From an uncultured Oxalobacter sp. (lineage in GTDB: Bacteria > Pseudomonadota > Gammaproteobacteria > Burkholderiales > Burkholderiaceae_D), in contig CAKRSU010000001.1 in NCBI GenBank assembly GCA_934401755.1, positions 62,001 through 126,000 of the forward strand: a stretch of 64,000 nt of DNA. Reading direction: 5' to 3'. The notes below the pieces were generated by a model. That model saw nothing but the letters and a program-made list of their open reading frames with translations. It did no database searches and had not been told where the DNA came from. Of this stretch, positions 37,474 to 46,924 are shown piece by piece. Position 1 is the stretch's first letter. The number at the start of each line of letters is the position of its first letter. The translations under genes were made by a program, and so were the position numbers.

Positions 37474-38115
37474 ATGTCCCCAGAAAAAATAACAGCTATT
37501 TTTGAACGATTAAAAGCAAATAGCCCCGATCCTCGTTCAGAACTTAAATTTTCAACGCCTTATGAATTATTGGTCGCGGTAATACTTTCTGCACAAGCAA
37601 CTGACAATTCGGTTAATAAAGCAACAGAAAAACTCTACGCCATTGCTAACACCCCCAAACAAATTCTCGCGCTGGGAGAAGACAGGCTAAAAGAGTACGT
37701 TAAAACGATCAACCTTTACCCAACAAAATGCAAAAATATCATTAAAACATCTCAGATCTTATTAGAAAAATATGAAGGACTTGTCCCTCAAAATCGAGAA
37801 GATTTGATTACTTTACCTGGTGTTGGTCGAAAAACAGCGAATGTTGTTCTCAATGTTGCATTTAATCACCCTACGATTGCTGTTGATACACACATTTTCA
37901 GAGTTTCTAATCGAACAGGGATTGCTCCAGGAAAAAATGTTTTAGACGTCGAAAAACATCTATTAGAAAACGTCCCTGTTCATTACCAACTCAATGCGCA
38001 TCACTGGTTATTGTTACATGGGCGATATGTTTGCAAAGCAAAAAATTATCAATGTGAGCATTGTTTGATCAATGATCTTTGCGAATTTCCAGAAAAAATA
38101 GGCAAAGCCTTATAA
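37474..38115 (+). CDS. nth: Endonuclease III
   Basis: DNA glycosylase/AP lyase that removes oxidised pyrimidines. The 213-residue protein has the helix-hairpin-helix LPGVGRKTANVVLN with catalytic K120, D138 in AVDTHIFRVSNR, and the [4Fe-4S] cysteines C187, C194, C197 and C203, at the same positions as in E. coli. It follows rsxB by 62 bp. A terminator stem overlaps its stop codon. Confidence 0.97.
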   Translation: MSPEKITAIFERLKANSPDPRSELKFSTPYELLVAVILSAQATDNSVNKATEKLYAIANTPKQILALGEDRLKEYVKTINLYPTKCKNIIKTSQILLEKYEGLVPQNREDLITLPGVGRKTANVVLNVAFNHPTIAVDTHIFRVSNRTGIAPGKNVLDVEKHLLENVPVHYQLNAHHWLLLHGRYVCKAKNYQCEHCLINDLCEFPEKIGKAL

Positions 38116-38135
38116 ACTTTGCCTACTCTCTTTTT
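38099..38135 (+). terminator. Terminator overlapping the nth stop codon
   Basis: TAGGCAAAG/CTTTGCCTA encloses a loop containing the TAA stop of nth, followed by CTCTCTTTTT. The convergent rluB ends 25 bp beyond the stem. Confidence 0.82.
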
Positions 38136-38149
38136 AATAAATGATACTT

Positions 38150-39466
38150 TTAAACATCCTTACGACGAGACATGCTCTGTGTGCTACGTAAATTTCGGTT
38201 ATGCAATGTTGTTCTTTTTCCTCTAAAGCGATTTTGCTCTTCCCCCATATAACCGAAAGACGTCTGCAATGGATCAGGTTGATGCCCACCATGCTCTTTT
38301 CGTCCATAAGAAGGTTTCCCTTTTCTCGGCATCACAGATTGACGATTGTATTCCTTAGGATTTTCTTTATTTTGAAAACCGACTGGTTTTCTAGGATATT
38401 TTACGTCTTCTGAAGCGCTTTTGGATTCTAAACCACATTGGCGCAATAACGCACGCACATCATTAGCCAGCAATTCATCCCAACGCCCACGCTTGAGATT
38501 CTTAGGTAACGTCAAAACCCCGTAACGGGTTCGGATCAAACGAGAAACAGTCAATCCAACGGCTTCAAACATACGTCGAACTTCTCGGTTACGCCCTTCT
38601 CCAATCGTCACACGATACCAGCGATTAACACCTTCCCCGCCACCATCAACAATTTTAGTGAATTGAGCAAGGCCATCTCCTAAATCAACACCAGCCAGTA
38701 ACTTTTGGCGAGAAGCTTCGTCTAATTCCCCTAACGTACGAACGGCATATTCACGGTCAATATTATAACGAGGATGCATTAAACGATTTGCCAAATCACC
38801 TGAATTCGTAAATAACAACAATCCTTCTGTATTGAAATCAAGTCGCCCCACTGCTAACCATTTTCCATTTTTAATATTAGGAAGCCCATCAAAAACAGAA
38901 GGCCTTTTTTCTGGATCATCTCGACTAACAATTTCCCCAGTAGGTTTATGATAAATCAGAACTTTAGGCAGCGCTTTTGCCGTTTTTCGCTGCACTAATC
39001 GTCCATTAAAGCGGACTTGATCGGTTGGTAAAATACGCTGTCCAATATGAGCAGGCTCACCATTGACAGAAACACGCCCTGCAATAATTAATTCTTCCAT
39101 ATCGCGGCGAGACCCCAACCCTGCTTCTGCCAACACTTTATGTAATTTAGGCGCATCATCTTCAGCCGTTAATGTTCGTTTTATTTTCTTACGTTTCAGG
39201 ATATTCTTCTTTTCTTTTTCCTGACTCGTATTATCTTGATCATAGGCATCAGAAGTCACATAACTAAATACTTCATCTGAAGTATCGTGTTTTACGAATT
39301 TTTCATCATCCTGCCGAGGACTTTTATGATTAATTTTTTTATTCACTCTAGTTGATGCATGACCGGTACGACGCCCAAATTTTGGCTTCCGATTCAGTTT
39401 TTTATCACGATTATTATCATGATCAACCACTGCTATTGGTGTTTTCGACTCAAGTTCTTCACTCAT
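38150..39466 (-). CDS. rluB: 23S rRNA pseudouridine synthase RluB-type
   Basis: RsuA-family pseudouridine synthase acting on large-subunit rRNA. The 438-residue product has a long Lys/Asp-rich N-terminal extension (about 1-105), an S4 RNA-binding domain (about 107-165, [21 protein letters not shown]) and the catalytic domain with D210 in [17 protein letters not shown] low-complexity basic tail (about 345-438) follows. The extensions are common in betaproteobacterial RluB and probably bind RNA. It follows scpB in the same direction. Confidence 0.93.
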   Translation of the reverse strand: MSEELESKTPIAVVDHDNNRDKKLNRKPKFGRRTGHASTRVNKKINHKSPRQDDEKFVKHDTSDEVFSYVTSDAYDQDNTSQEKEKKNILKRKKIKRTLTAEDDAPKLHKVLAEAGLGSRRDMEELIIAGRVSVNGEPAHIGQRILPTDQVRFNGRLVQRKTAKALPKVLIYHKPTGEIVSRDDPEKRPSVFDGLPNIKNGKWLAVGRLDFNTEGLLLFTNSGDLANRLMHPRYNIDREYAVRTLGELDEASRQKLLAGVDLGDGLAQFTKIVDGGGEGVNRWYRVTIGEGRNREVRRMFEAVGLTVSRLIRTRYGVLTLPKNLKRGRWDELLANDVRALLRQCGLESKSASEDVKYPRKPVGFQNKENPKEYNRQSVMPRKGKPSYGRKEHGGHQPDPLQTSFGYMGEEQNRFRGKRTTLHNRNLRSTQSMSRRKDV

Positions 39467-39542
39467 ATTGATACTGATTTTCTTTATGATATCCGGTATA
39501 AAATACTCTATACCTACCCTTTTGACTGACTCTATCTTCTAT

Positions 39543-40124
39543 TTAAGAGAGATCCGATTGCAATAGATCCATTTCATGCAATATCTGTAATTGAGGCAAT
39601 TGTTCCAAAGATCGCAACCCAAGATCATTGAGAAATTGCAAAGTCGTTGCGAATAATTCAGGACGCCCAGGAACATCTCGTCGTCCAATCACTTCAATCC
39701 ATCCCCGGTCTTGCAACACTCTAATAATCGATGGATTAACAGCGACTCCACGAATCTGCTCAATATCTCCTCGCGTGACCGGTTGACTATAAGCAATAAT
39801 CGCTAAAATCTCCATTGTAGCTCGACTATAACGAATCGGTTTATCTTGACTTAATCGATCAAAATAAGGCTTCATTTCTGATCGACTTTGAAAACGCCAA
39901 CCATCCGATAAATGCACAAGCTCTAATCCCTTATTGGCCCATTCAGATTGCAAATCATGAAGTAACTGATCACAACGCTGATCGGTCATCGGTAAATCGG
40001 CACTATTTTCATCGTTAAAATTATCAGTGCGAGCAAATAAACTAACGAGATCACGCAATGACAATGGCCGTTGAGCACATAAAAGGACTGCTTCGAGGAT
40101 CTTCTTTTCCTCTTCAATCTTCAT
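39543..40124 (-). CDS. scpB: Segregation and condensation protein B
   Basis: Subunit of the SMC-ScpAB complex that organises chromosomes. The 193-residue protein has two winged-helix domains; EILAIIAYSQPVTRGDIEQIRGVAV and GRRDVPGRPELFATT are the family signatures. It sits before rluB, a widespread arrangement. No scpA or smc is in the window. Confidence 0.93.
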   Translation of the reverse strand: MKIEEEKKILEAVLLCAQRPLSLRDLVSLFARTDNFNDENSADLPMTDQRCDQLLHDLQSEWANKGLELVHLSDGWRFQSRSEMKPYFDRLSQDKPIRYSRATMEILAIIAYSQPVTRGDIEQIRGVAVNPSIIRVLQDRGWIEVIGRRDVPGRPELFATTLQFLNDLGLRSLEQLPQLQILHEMDLLQSDLS

Positions 40125-40656
40125 AGATTTTGGAAAAATCGTCAGAACAGATTCGACGATGGAACAATTATTCTAACCTCTGCTCAAATTAAGAACTAGT
40201 AAGAAATAATCACCATATAACTAAGACAGAAATTTCTTACTAATATCTTTACGTATTTCTTAATTATTTCATCTTCACCTAAAAGATAATGGCAGAATGT
40301 AAAACATAACTTCTTTCATTGTCCAGCTAAAATAGCAACCTTAAGAAAAAAGGCGATATTTATGTTGCTTTTTTTGATTTTAACGTATCATTTCTCCATC
40401 AAAAATCAAGAAAAATCGACACAGCCATTCCAATCAATACTTTCTTTTTGTGAAGCAAAAAATAAATCTACTAGCATGTTAGCGAAAAAGCCTTTTGTCT
40501 ATCAGAATAAAATTCTGACTTGCTAGCGCACAAACTGCATACCATAACGATGCAAATATTCAATAATAAACAAAACAGCGATAACAACATAAAATGTGAG
40601 CATATCGAACAACTCAACCATTTTAATGAATTGATTTTAAACCTATAATTTATAAC
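40125..40656. other. 532-bp gene-free region between scpB and xthA
   Basis: Very AT-rich. A perfect 11-bp inverted repeat TAGTAAGAAAT/ATTTCTTACTA (40197-40207 and 40232-40242) lies about 70 bp before scpB. A 54-codon frame from ATG 40362 (MLLFLILTYHF, hydrophobic start, weak AGG upstream) is open but has no similarity I know and is not called. Otherwise I see nothing definite. Confidence 0.5.
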
Positions 40657-41463
40657 ATGAAAATTGCAACTTGGAATATTAATTCGCTTAATATACGTTT
40701 GCCACACGTATTGCAATGGCTTGAAAAACAACCGATTGATATCCTTTGTCTCCAAGAAACGAAATTAGTCAATGCAAAATTTCCCGTTAAAACATTAAGA
40801 GACGCTGGATGGTATCCTATTTTTAATGGTCAAAAAACTTACAATGGGGTTGCCATTCTCTCTAAAATCCCCGCAATCGATATTCAAAAAGATAATCCTT
40901 TGTTTCCAGACGATCAAAAACGAATCATTGCCGCGACCTATTATAATATACGTGTCATTTGTATTTATATTCCTAACGGACAATCGGTTCAATCCGAAAA
41001 ATATACTTACAAAATGAATTGGCTATATGCACTACACCAATGGTTAAAAGAAGAATTAAAAAAATACCCCCATCTGATTTTATTAGGTGACTTTAATATT
41101 GTTGTTGAAAATCGTGATATCTATGATCCAGCCGCTTATAAAGGAGAAGTTCCTATGACTGATCCCGAACGTAATGCTTTTTATACGTTTCAAAATTTAG
41201 GATTAGTTGACGCATTCAGACTTTTTGAGCAACCTGAAAAAACTTACAGTTGGTGGGATTATCGCCAACTAGGCTTCCCTCTTAACAAAGGAATGCGTAT
41301 TGACCACATCATGTTATCACCTTCACTTGCCAAACGATGTCTATCATGTGCTATTGATAAAACGCCTAGAAAATGGGAAAGACCATCTGATCATGCTCCC
41401 ATGATGGCAGAAATTGCAATAGATTCTGCCATTAATAATTTGACACGATCCCACTATGATTAA
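40657..41463 (+). CDS. xthA: Exodeoxyribonuclease III
   Basis: AP endonuclease and 3' exonuclease for base excision repair. The 268-residue protein has the EEP-fold signatures MKIATWNINSLNIRL (N7), LCLQETKL (E34), LLGDFNIV and the terminal RPSDHAPMMAEI, with the catalytic aspartate and histidine. It is separated by 39 bp from a yrbL-like gene on the same strand. Confidence 0.96.
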   Translation: MKIATWNINSLNIRLPHVLQWLEKQPIDILCLQETKLVNAKFPVKTLRDAGWYPIFNGQKTYNGVAILSKIPAIDIQKDNPLFPDDQKRIIAATYYNIRVICIYIPNGQSVQSEKYTYKMNWLYALHQWLKEELKKYPHLILLGDFNIVVENRDIYDPAAYKGEVPMTDPERNAFYTFQNLGLVDAFRLFEQPEKTYSWWDYRQLGFPLNKGMRIDHIMLSPSLAKRCLSCAIDKTPRKWERPSDHAPMMAEIAIDSAINNLTRSHYD

Positions 41464-41502
41464 TCTGCCATAATAAACAATCTTATTAAAAAAGAGTTAA
41501 AC

Positions 41503-42114
41503 GTGATTGATCTATCTCAAAGCCAACTTTTAGGTGAAGGTGCTCATCGTAGCTGCTACCGACATCCCAACAATAACAATCAATGTATCAAAATACTGCA
41601 CCATGTCACAAAAAGCGAATTACGTGGCATTCAATGCGAAATGCGATACTACCGTCATATTAATCATTATCTTAAAGATTGGAGTGCCATTCCTAAATAT
41701 CACGGTACCGTTAACACGAATATGGGAATCGGCTATGTTTTTGATATGATCTTAGACTATGATGGAACTCCTTCAACGACACTAGAAGATGCGCTTAAAA
41801 CGTGTGATTCTATTGAACAAGCGAACAAAATCGTCGCACTCATTTTGCAGCTCAAAAAATATATCCGCGATAATCATATTCTGACTATTACTATGAATCC
41901 CCATAATGTTTTATGTAAACGCATTTCTAAAACAGAGTGGATTCCTGTTATTTGCGACAATTTAGGACGAAGCTCTCTTATTCCTTGGTCGCATTGGTTT
42001 ACTGCTATTGGAGACTGCAGCCAACAAAAACGTTGGGAAAAATTTATCAAACTTCCCCTTGTCAATCAATTTCTTACAAAATTTAACATAAATGGTCATG
42101 CTCTAATTGCTTGA
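41503..42114 (+). CDS. YrbL family protein, copy 1
   Basis: A 203-residue protein of the YrbL family, known in enterobacteria as part of the PhoP regulatory network but with no proven activity. The family looks like a reduced protein-kinase fold: GEGAHRSCYRHP at the nucleotide loop, CIKIL resembling the catalytic lysine region, MNPHNVLC in place of the catalytic loop (the usual aspartate is missing) and ICDNLG in place of DFG. LKDWSAIPKYHG is a strong family signature. It starts with GTG. A second, more canonical copy lies at 46060, so two paralogues bracket msbA and the yejM-like gene. Confidence 0.88.
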   Translation: MIDLSQSQLLGEGAHRSCYRHPNNNNQCIKILHHVTKSELRGIQCEMRYYRHINHYLKDWSAIPKYHGTVNTNMGIGYVFDMILDYDGTPSTTLEDALKTCDSIEQANKIVALILQLKKYIRDNHILTITMNPHNVLCKRISKTEWIPVICDNLGRSSLIPWSHWFTAIGDCSQQKRWEKFIKLPLVNQFLTKFNINGHALIA

Positions 42115-42150
42115 GTCCATATTTTCTTATGGTGTTTTTTTTAGATTTCT

Positions 42151-42164
42151 TTGACAAAGTCAAA
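42151..42164. promoter_or_regulatory. TTGACA with palindromic surround upstream of msbA
   Basis: TTGACA at 42151-42156 forms part of TTTGAC-AAA-GTCAAA (42150-42164). It could be a -35 element overlapped by an operator, but no good -10 is seen at 17 bp. A second small inverted repeat, TTAAGG/CCTTAA, lies at 42275-42294 just before the msbA start. Confidence 0.35.
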
Positions 42165-42297
42165 ATCCATCATGGTCTAAAACAGTATAAAAAACACAGT
42201 ATGTTAAAATGATAGATGATCTTAAGAGAATTCTTTGTGGCTTTTTAGTACATAACGATTCTGGATATGTCTTCTTAAGGCCTGAACACCTTAATAT

Positions 42298-44067
42298 ATG
42301 TCAGATACATTCAAAAAATTACGATTTATTACCAACTACAAACGCATGTGGCCTTACATTAAACCTTATTGGTTTCGGTCACTCGTTGCGATGCTGCTTT
42401 GTTTTCCTATTGGCTCTCTTGATGCCGTTATTGCATGGAGTCTAAAACCTTATATGGACTCAGTGTTAGTCAAAGACTCCGCATCATCAACATCAGCATG
42501 GTATGTTCCTTTATTCATCATCGGTTTTACCGTTTGCCAAGGGGTATTAACTTATAGCGTTACTTACTTAAATACTTGGCTTGGAACCCATATTTCAAAT
42601 GATTTAAAAAGAACGCTTTACAACAAGCTACTGGTTTTTGAACCGGCTTTTTTTGATACCCGTAATTCAGGCGAAATTGTTTTTCGTTTTAATAGTGATG
42701 CCGACACGGCCTGTTCTGGGTTGCTTGATAATGTCAGACTATTTGTTTCAAGATTATTTTCTTCTATCTCATTGATTTTTGTTCTATTTTATAACTCATG
42801 GCAATTGACGCTCATTGCAGTTGCTGTGCTTGGTATTACATTTTACCCGGTTACGCGGGTTCGAAATATGATCAAAAATGTGATGCGCAAAAGTGTTGAT
42901 GTTAATGCACAAACAATCACGATGATGAATGAGACTTTTGCCGGGAATCGAACAATTACCGCCTATAACTATCAAATGCAACAACGAGCAAAGTTTTCAG
43001 CGGTTATGAAAAATTTGTTTAGGCTAAGCATTAAAATGACACAGCGAACCGCTTGGTTAACACCGATGATGCATATCACAACAGCCTTTGGAATTGCAGC
43101 GGCTATTGGCTACGGGTCTCATTTGATTATTTCAGAACAATTAACCACTGGCGGATTTGTTTCATTTATTACCGCACTATTATTGCTATACAATCCACTC
43201 AAACATATTGGCAATCAATACAATAAAGTTGAATTTTCTTTTATGGCAATAGAACGGTGCTTTGAACTCATAGAACGATCTCCAGCGATTAAAGACAAAG
43301 CAAATGCCATTGAACTCAAAAATGTTTGCCATTCAATTGCATTTAAAGATGTCAATTTTAGCTATACGCCAGGGGTTCCCATCTTAAAACATATCAATTT
43401 AGATGTCCCTGTTGGTAACAGCATTGCCCTAGTTGGTAATTCTGGCGGCGGAAAATCGACCATCGTTAGTTTAATTCCTCGCTTTTATGATATCCAATCA
43501 GGTAGCATTACCATTGATGGAATTGATATCCGAGACATAACACTACAAAGTTTACGCGACAAAATTGCCGTTGTTTTTCAAGATAATTTCTTATTTGCGG
43601 GCACAATCCGTGAAAACATTAAAATTGGCAAACCCGATGCAACTGACGATGAAATTATGCATGCGTTGGATATGGCTTATTTAACCGATTTTATCAATAC
43701 CCAGCCCGAAGGTCTTGACACTTATATTGGCGAACGTGGCATCTTACTATCAGGGGGCCAAAAACAACGTGTTGCGATTGCTCGTGCATTCATCAAAAAT
43801 ACGCCTATCATTATTTTAGATGAAGCAACTTCCGCTTTAGATAACAAATCTGAAGCGGTTGTCCAAAAAGCCATTGAAAACTTAATGAAAAATAGAACCG
43901 TCTTTGTCATTGCACACCGATTATCAACTGTGCGCAATGCTGACAAAATTGTCGTGATCAATGAAGGTGAAATTGCAGAAATTGGCTCTCATGACGAATT
44001 AATTGTCAAAGAAGGGGGCTTTTATCGTGCGCTATATAATGCCCAATTCCAAAAGACTCTGTCTTAA
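42298..44067 (+). CDS. msbA: Lipid A flippase MsbA (ABC transporter)
   Basis: Homodimeric ABC exporter that flips core-lipid A across the inner membrane. The 589-residue protein has six membrane helices (about 20-310) and an ATPase domain with Walker A VGNSGGGKST near 380, the signature LSGGQKQRVAIARA near 483 and Walker B IIILDEATSALD near 507. DNFLFAGTIRENI is typical of the lipid exporters. The ribosome binding site is poor; AAGG lies in a small inverted repeat 18 nt upstream. It is followed by a yejM-like gene, reinforcing a role in LPS. Confidence 0.92.
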   Translation: MSDTFKKLRFITNYKRMWPYIKPYWFRSLVAMLLCFPIGSLDAVIAWSLKPYMDSVLVKDSASSTSAWYVPLFIIGFTVCQGVLTYSVTYLNTWLGTHISNDLKRTLYNKLLVFEPAFFDTRNSGEIVFRFNSDADTACSGLLDNVRLFVSRLFSSISLIFVLFYNSWQLTLIAVAVLGITFYPVTRVRNMIKNVMRKSVDVNAQTITMMNETFAGNRTITAYNYQMQQRAKFSAVMKNLFRLSIKMTQRTAWLTPMMHITTAFGIAAAIGYGSHLIISEQLTTGGFVSFITALLLLYNPLKHIGNQYNKVEFSFMAIERCFELIERSPAIKDKANAIELKNVCHSIAFKDVNFSYTPGVPILKHINLDVPVGNSIALVGNSGGGKSTIVSLIPRFYDIQSGSITIDGIDIRDITLQSLRDKIAVVFQDNFLFAGTIRENIKIGKPDATDDEIMHALDMAYLTDFINTQPEGLDTYIGERGILLSGGQKQRVAIARAFIKNTPIIILDEATSALDNKSEAVVQKAIENLMKNRTVFVIAHRLSTVRNADKIVVINEGEIAEIGSHDELIVKEGGFYRALYNAQFQKTLS

Positions 44068-44103
44068 CACCAACACAATATAGAGAAATTGAAAAGCAAA
44101 TTC

Positions 44104-45975
44104 ATGATAAAACGACGCGACTACCGCTATTTCCTAAGTTCTGAGCAAACATCGACTCATCTTTTTCTCTATTATCTCTTTTCTGCCATTATTACCGCTT
44201 TATTGGGCACATTGATTTTATGCCGCAATTTATCCGTATATGGGACCGATAAATGGGAAATTTCCGCATATTTTTACTTCGTTCTATATGGCATGAGTTG
44301 GTATGGCACGGCATTAACATGTGCCACCCTCCCCGCTTTTTTACTGCACCGATTTCATCTAAAAAAAACAGGACTATTTCTCCAATATATTTTAAATAGT
44401 AGCTTTCTAATATTTATCACTGCAGATACTTTCGTCTATAACCTATTTCGGTTACATCCCAATATGGCAATGCTTCAAATGACTTTGTTGGGAGGAGGAA
44501 AAATTGTCCGTTTTACGGGCAGTATGATCATTCAAACCATTGTATTGACATTGATTGTTCTTTTTTGTACGGGCATTTGCCTATTAGGTGCTTATTATCT
44601 GACTCAACGTTGTCCTTGGCCCAAAATCATATTTTTCTCTCTCTTTGGATTGCTAATTACAACCCAAATCATTTATGGCATTGCTTATGCTTTTCACAAA
44701 CAAACGATCACGGCCGTCTCCGAGATCATGCCGCTTAATAAACCGCTTACCTTTAACCGATTACTAGTTAGATGGCATCTCGTTGATGCAGATACGGTAA
44801 ATGCCAATAATTTAAATCTCCAAAATTCTCAACATAAAATGAACTATCCGTTACATCCATTGGACTGTAGCGAACCTGTTCCTCAATATAACATTGTCTT
44901 CATCTATGTTGATTCATTGCGTGCAGACATGCTAGACAAAGATGTGATGCCAAACGCATGGGCATTTGGACAAGAAAATATTCGCTTCAATGACCATATT
45001 TCGGGTGGCATTAATACCCGTCATGGCATATTTACGCTTTTTACGGGACTGCCTGGCTCATATTGGCAAAAAGCATTATCAACAAAAACGCCATCCATTT
45101 TGATACAAGCTCTTTTACAACGCCAATATGCCATTAATGCTTTTACTGGTGCAGGCCTTACGATGCCAGAATTTAACCGTACTGTTTTTGCTACGGTCAA
45201 AAATCTACGGATCACACCACGTGGTGATACCGTTTATCAACGAGATGATAATGCAGTTGAAGATTTTATGAACTGGCAGGCTCAACTTCCCAAAACGCAG
45301 CCCTTTTTTAGCTTCATTTTCTTTGATAATGTTCATGCTTATGATTTTCCTGAAGATGCCCAACACACTCCCTTTAAGCCCTATTGGGAAGAGGTCAATA
45401 ATCTTCAATTAAATAACGATTTTGATCCAAAACCCTATCTAAATCGTTATAAAAATGCGGTGCATTATGCCGATATTAATATCGGAAAAGTACTCACTTA
45501 TCTCAAACAAAAACACTTACTAGAAAATACCATTGTTGTCATCGGATCCGACCATGGGGAAGAATTTAACGACAGTCATCAAAATTATTGGGGACACAAT
45601 GGCAACTTTATGGAATACCAAGCTAAAGTCCCCATGATCATTCACTGGCCAGGTAAAGAAAAAGGAGAAATCAACTATCGGACATCAGGACTTGATATGG
45701 TACCAACACTATTACCACAAGCTCTTGGCTGTAAAAATCCAACAACGGACTATTCAGTAGGCACCCCACTATTTACACAGGAAAACCGAAGAAATTGGGT
45801 CTATGTGAGCAATTACACTCAAGACGCTTTTATAGAACCTAATCGGATTATTCTGATTAATCCCGTTGGGATGATGCAATATTTAGATCCTAACTATCGC
45901 CCTGCAACCGATACAACACCGCCTGCTTTTTTATCGACAATCTTAGAAGAAAGTTCTCGATATCTGAAAAAATAA
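44104..45975 (+). CDS. yejM: YejM/PbgA-type inner-membrane sulfatase-family protein
   Basis: A 623-residue inner-membrane protein of the DUF3413/sulfatase family. Five N-terminal membrane segments (between about 20 and 195) precede a linker with PLTFNRLLVRWHLVDAD and a large periplasmic alkaline-phosphatase-fold domain. In E. coli, YejM (PbgA, LapC) senses LPS and controls LpxC stability; NIRFNDHISGG and ALSTKTPSILIQALL match it well. Unlike E. coli YejM, this protein keeps candidate metal ligands D270 (YVDSLRAD), D483-H484 (GSDHGEEF) and H498 (WGHNGNF), with T305 as possible nucleophile, so it could be an active hydrolase or phosphoethanolamine-type transferase. ATG 44104 is used; a TTG at 44089 is an alternative. 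It follows msbA by 36 bp. Confidence 0.85.
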   Translation: MIKRRDYRYFLSSEQTSTHLFLYYLFSAIITALLGTLILCRNLSVYGTDKWEISAYFYFVLYGMSWYGTALTCATLPAFLLHRFHLKKTGLFLQYILNSSFLIFITADTFVYNLFRLHPNMAMLQMTLLGGGKIVRFTGSMIIQTIVLTLIVLFCTGICLLGAYYLTQRCPWPKIIFFSLFGLLITTQIIYGIAYAFHKQTITAVSEIMPLNKPLTFNRLLVRWHLVDADTVNANNLNLQNSQHKMNYPLHPLDCSEPVPQYNIVFIYVDSLRADMLDKDVMPNAWAFGQENIRFNDHISGGINTRHGIFTLFTGLPGSYWQKALSTKTPSILIQALLQRQYAINAFTGAGLTMPEFNRTVFATVKNLRITPRGDTVYQRDDNAVEDFMNWQAQLPKTQPFFSFIFFDNVHAYDFPEDAQHTPFKPYWEEVNNLQLNNDFDPKPYLNRYKNAVHYADINIGKVLTYLKQKHLLENTIVVIGSDHGEEFNDSHQNYWGHNGNFMEYQAKVPMIIHWPGKEKGEINYRTSGLDMVPTLLPQALGCKNPTTDYSVGTPLFTQENRRNWVYVSNYTQDAFIEPNRIILINPVGMMQYLDPNYRPATDTTPPAFLSTILEESSRYLKK

Positions 45976-46059
45976 ATGGCACTCTTTTAATATCGTTTCA
46001 TTATCCTTATGATCGGCAATAACAAAATCATGGAGCGATTAACTTAAAACTAAGCAATA

Positions 46060-46683
46060 TTAATTGCCAACACGATTGGGATCAATATCAAATTTTGCTA
46101 AAAATGCTTGCACAGATGGAGTCTCCATAAAAGCTTTCCAGCGCCGTTCTTGCTTTTTATGACAAAGAAACGTAAACCATCGAGATAATGGGATTCCTGC
46201 TCGTTCTCCCAGATTATCACAAGCAACAGGGCGATATTCATTCAGACTGACTTGTTGACATAAAATATTGTAAGACTGTAACGGTAACGTTTGAATCTCA
46301 TTATCATGTAAATATCTTTTTAAACGACGAAATATCCCTAAAATTCTTTTTACATCTTCAGATGTTTCACACTCTTTCATTAACTTTTGTAATGTTTTTG
46401 CAGGAGTTCCATCATAATTCTTAATCAAATCATAGATATACCCTGTTCCTATATCTGTTTCAATTTGCCCGTGATAACGAGGGATACCACTCCAATCTTT
46501 AAGACTACGATTTAATATTTCATAGTATTTTAATTCCCGAACAATCTCTTTTTTTGCGCTAGTCGAAGGGTTATAAATGACCTTAATGCATTGATCCGGA
46601 TTTTCAGGGTGAGGAAAACACTTACGATGTGCACCAATACCAAAAGGTTCTAAATTCGAGATATGAATGATTTTGTTGGCCAT
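46060..46683 (-). CDS. yrbL: YrbL family protein, copy 2
   Basis: A 207-residue YrbL paralogue, closer than copy 1 to the E. coli protein: GIGAHRKCFPHPENPDQCIKV, RELKYYEILNRSLKDWSGIPRYHG and ACDNLGE. It has the same kinase-like plan with a degenerate catalytic loop (LPLQSYNILC). It is convergent with the yejM-like gene and about 4 kb from copy 1. ATG 46683 is used; a TTG at 46692 is an alternative. The genes between the two copies are both concerned with LPS transport or control, which suggests an envelope function. Confidence 0.88.
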   Translation of the reverse strand: MANKIIHISNLEPFGIGAHRKCFPHPENPDQCIKVIYNPSTSAKKEIVRELKYYEILNRSLKDWSGIPRYHGQIETDIGTGYIYDLIKNYDGTPAKTLQKLMKECETSEDVKRILGIFRRLKRYLHDNEIQTLPLQSYNILCQQVSLNEYRPVACDNLGERAGIPLSRWFTFLCHKKQERRWKAFMETPSVQAFLAKFDIDPNRVGN

Positions 46684-46848
46684 CTCTGACAACTTTCTGG
46701 GAATATAAAAAAATTATTGCGATTACCTTATACAATTTTATCAAATAAGTATTGTTCCTTCTTGATTCGATTTAAAAGACAAAAAGCAAATTATTCATTA
46801 TGAAATCAAATAAAGTCTTTGATCTTGCAAACAATAAATAATCACCAT

Positions 46849-46860
46849 AACTTGCAAGTT
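46849..46860. promoter_or_regulatory. 12-bp palindrome upstream of manC
   Basis: AACTTGCAAGTT is a perfect palindrome 65-76 bp before manC and 18 bp before a GATAAT that could be a -10 element. It could be an operator; inferred from position. Confidence 0.3.
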
Positions 46861-46924
46861 CTCCATGCATTAAGTAGGATAATTATCATTAGCATCATAT
46901 CTGTGAATATCCAATTTTTTCATT

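Noticed and set aside
40362..40526. 54-codon frame with hydrophobic start (MLLFLILTYHF)
   Set aside because: Weak ribosome binding site, no similarity I know, AT-rich region where short frames arise by chance.
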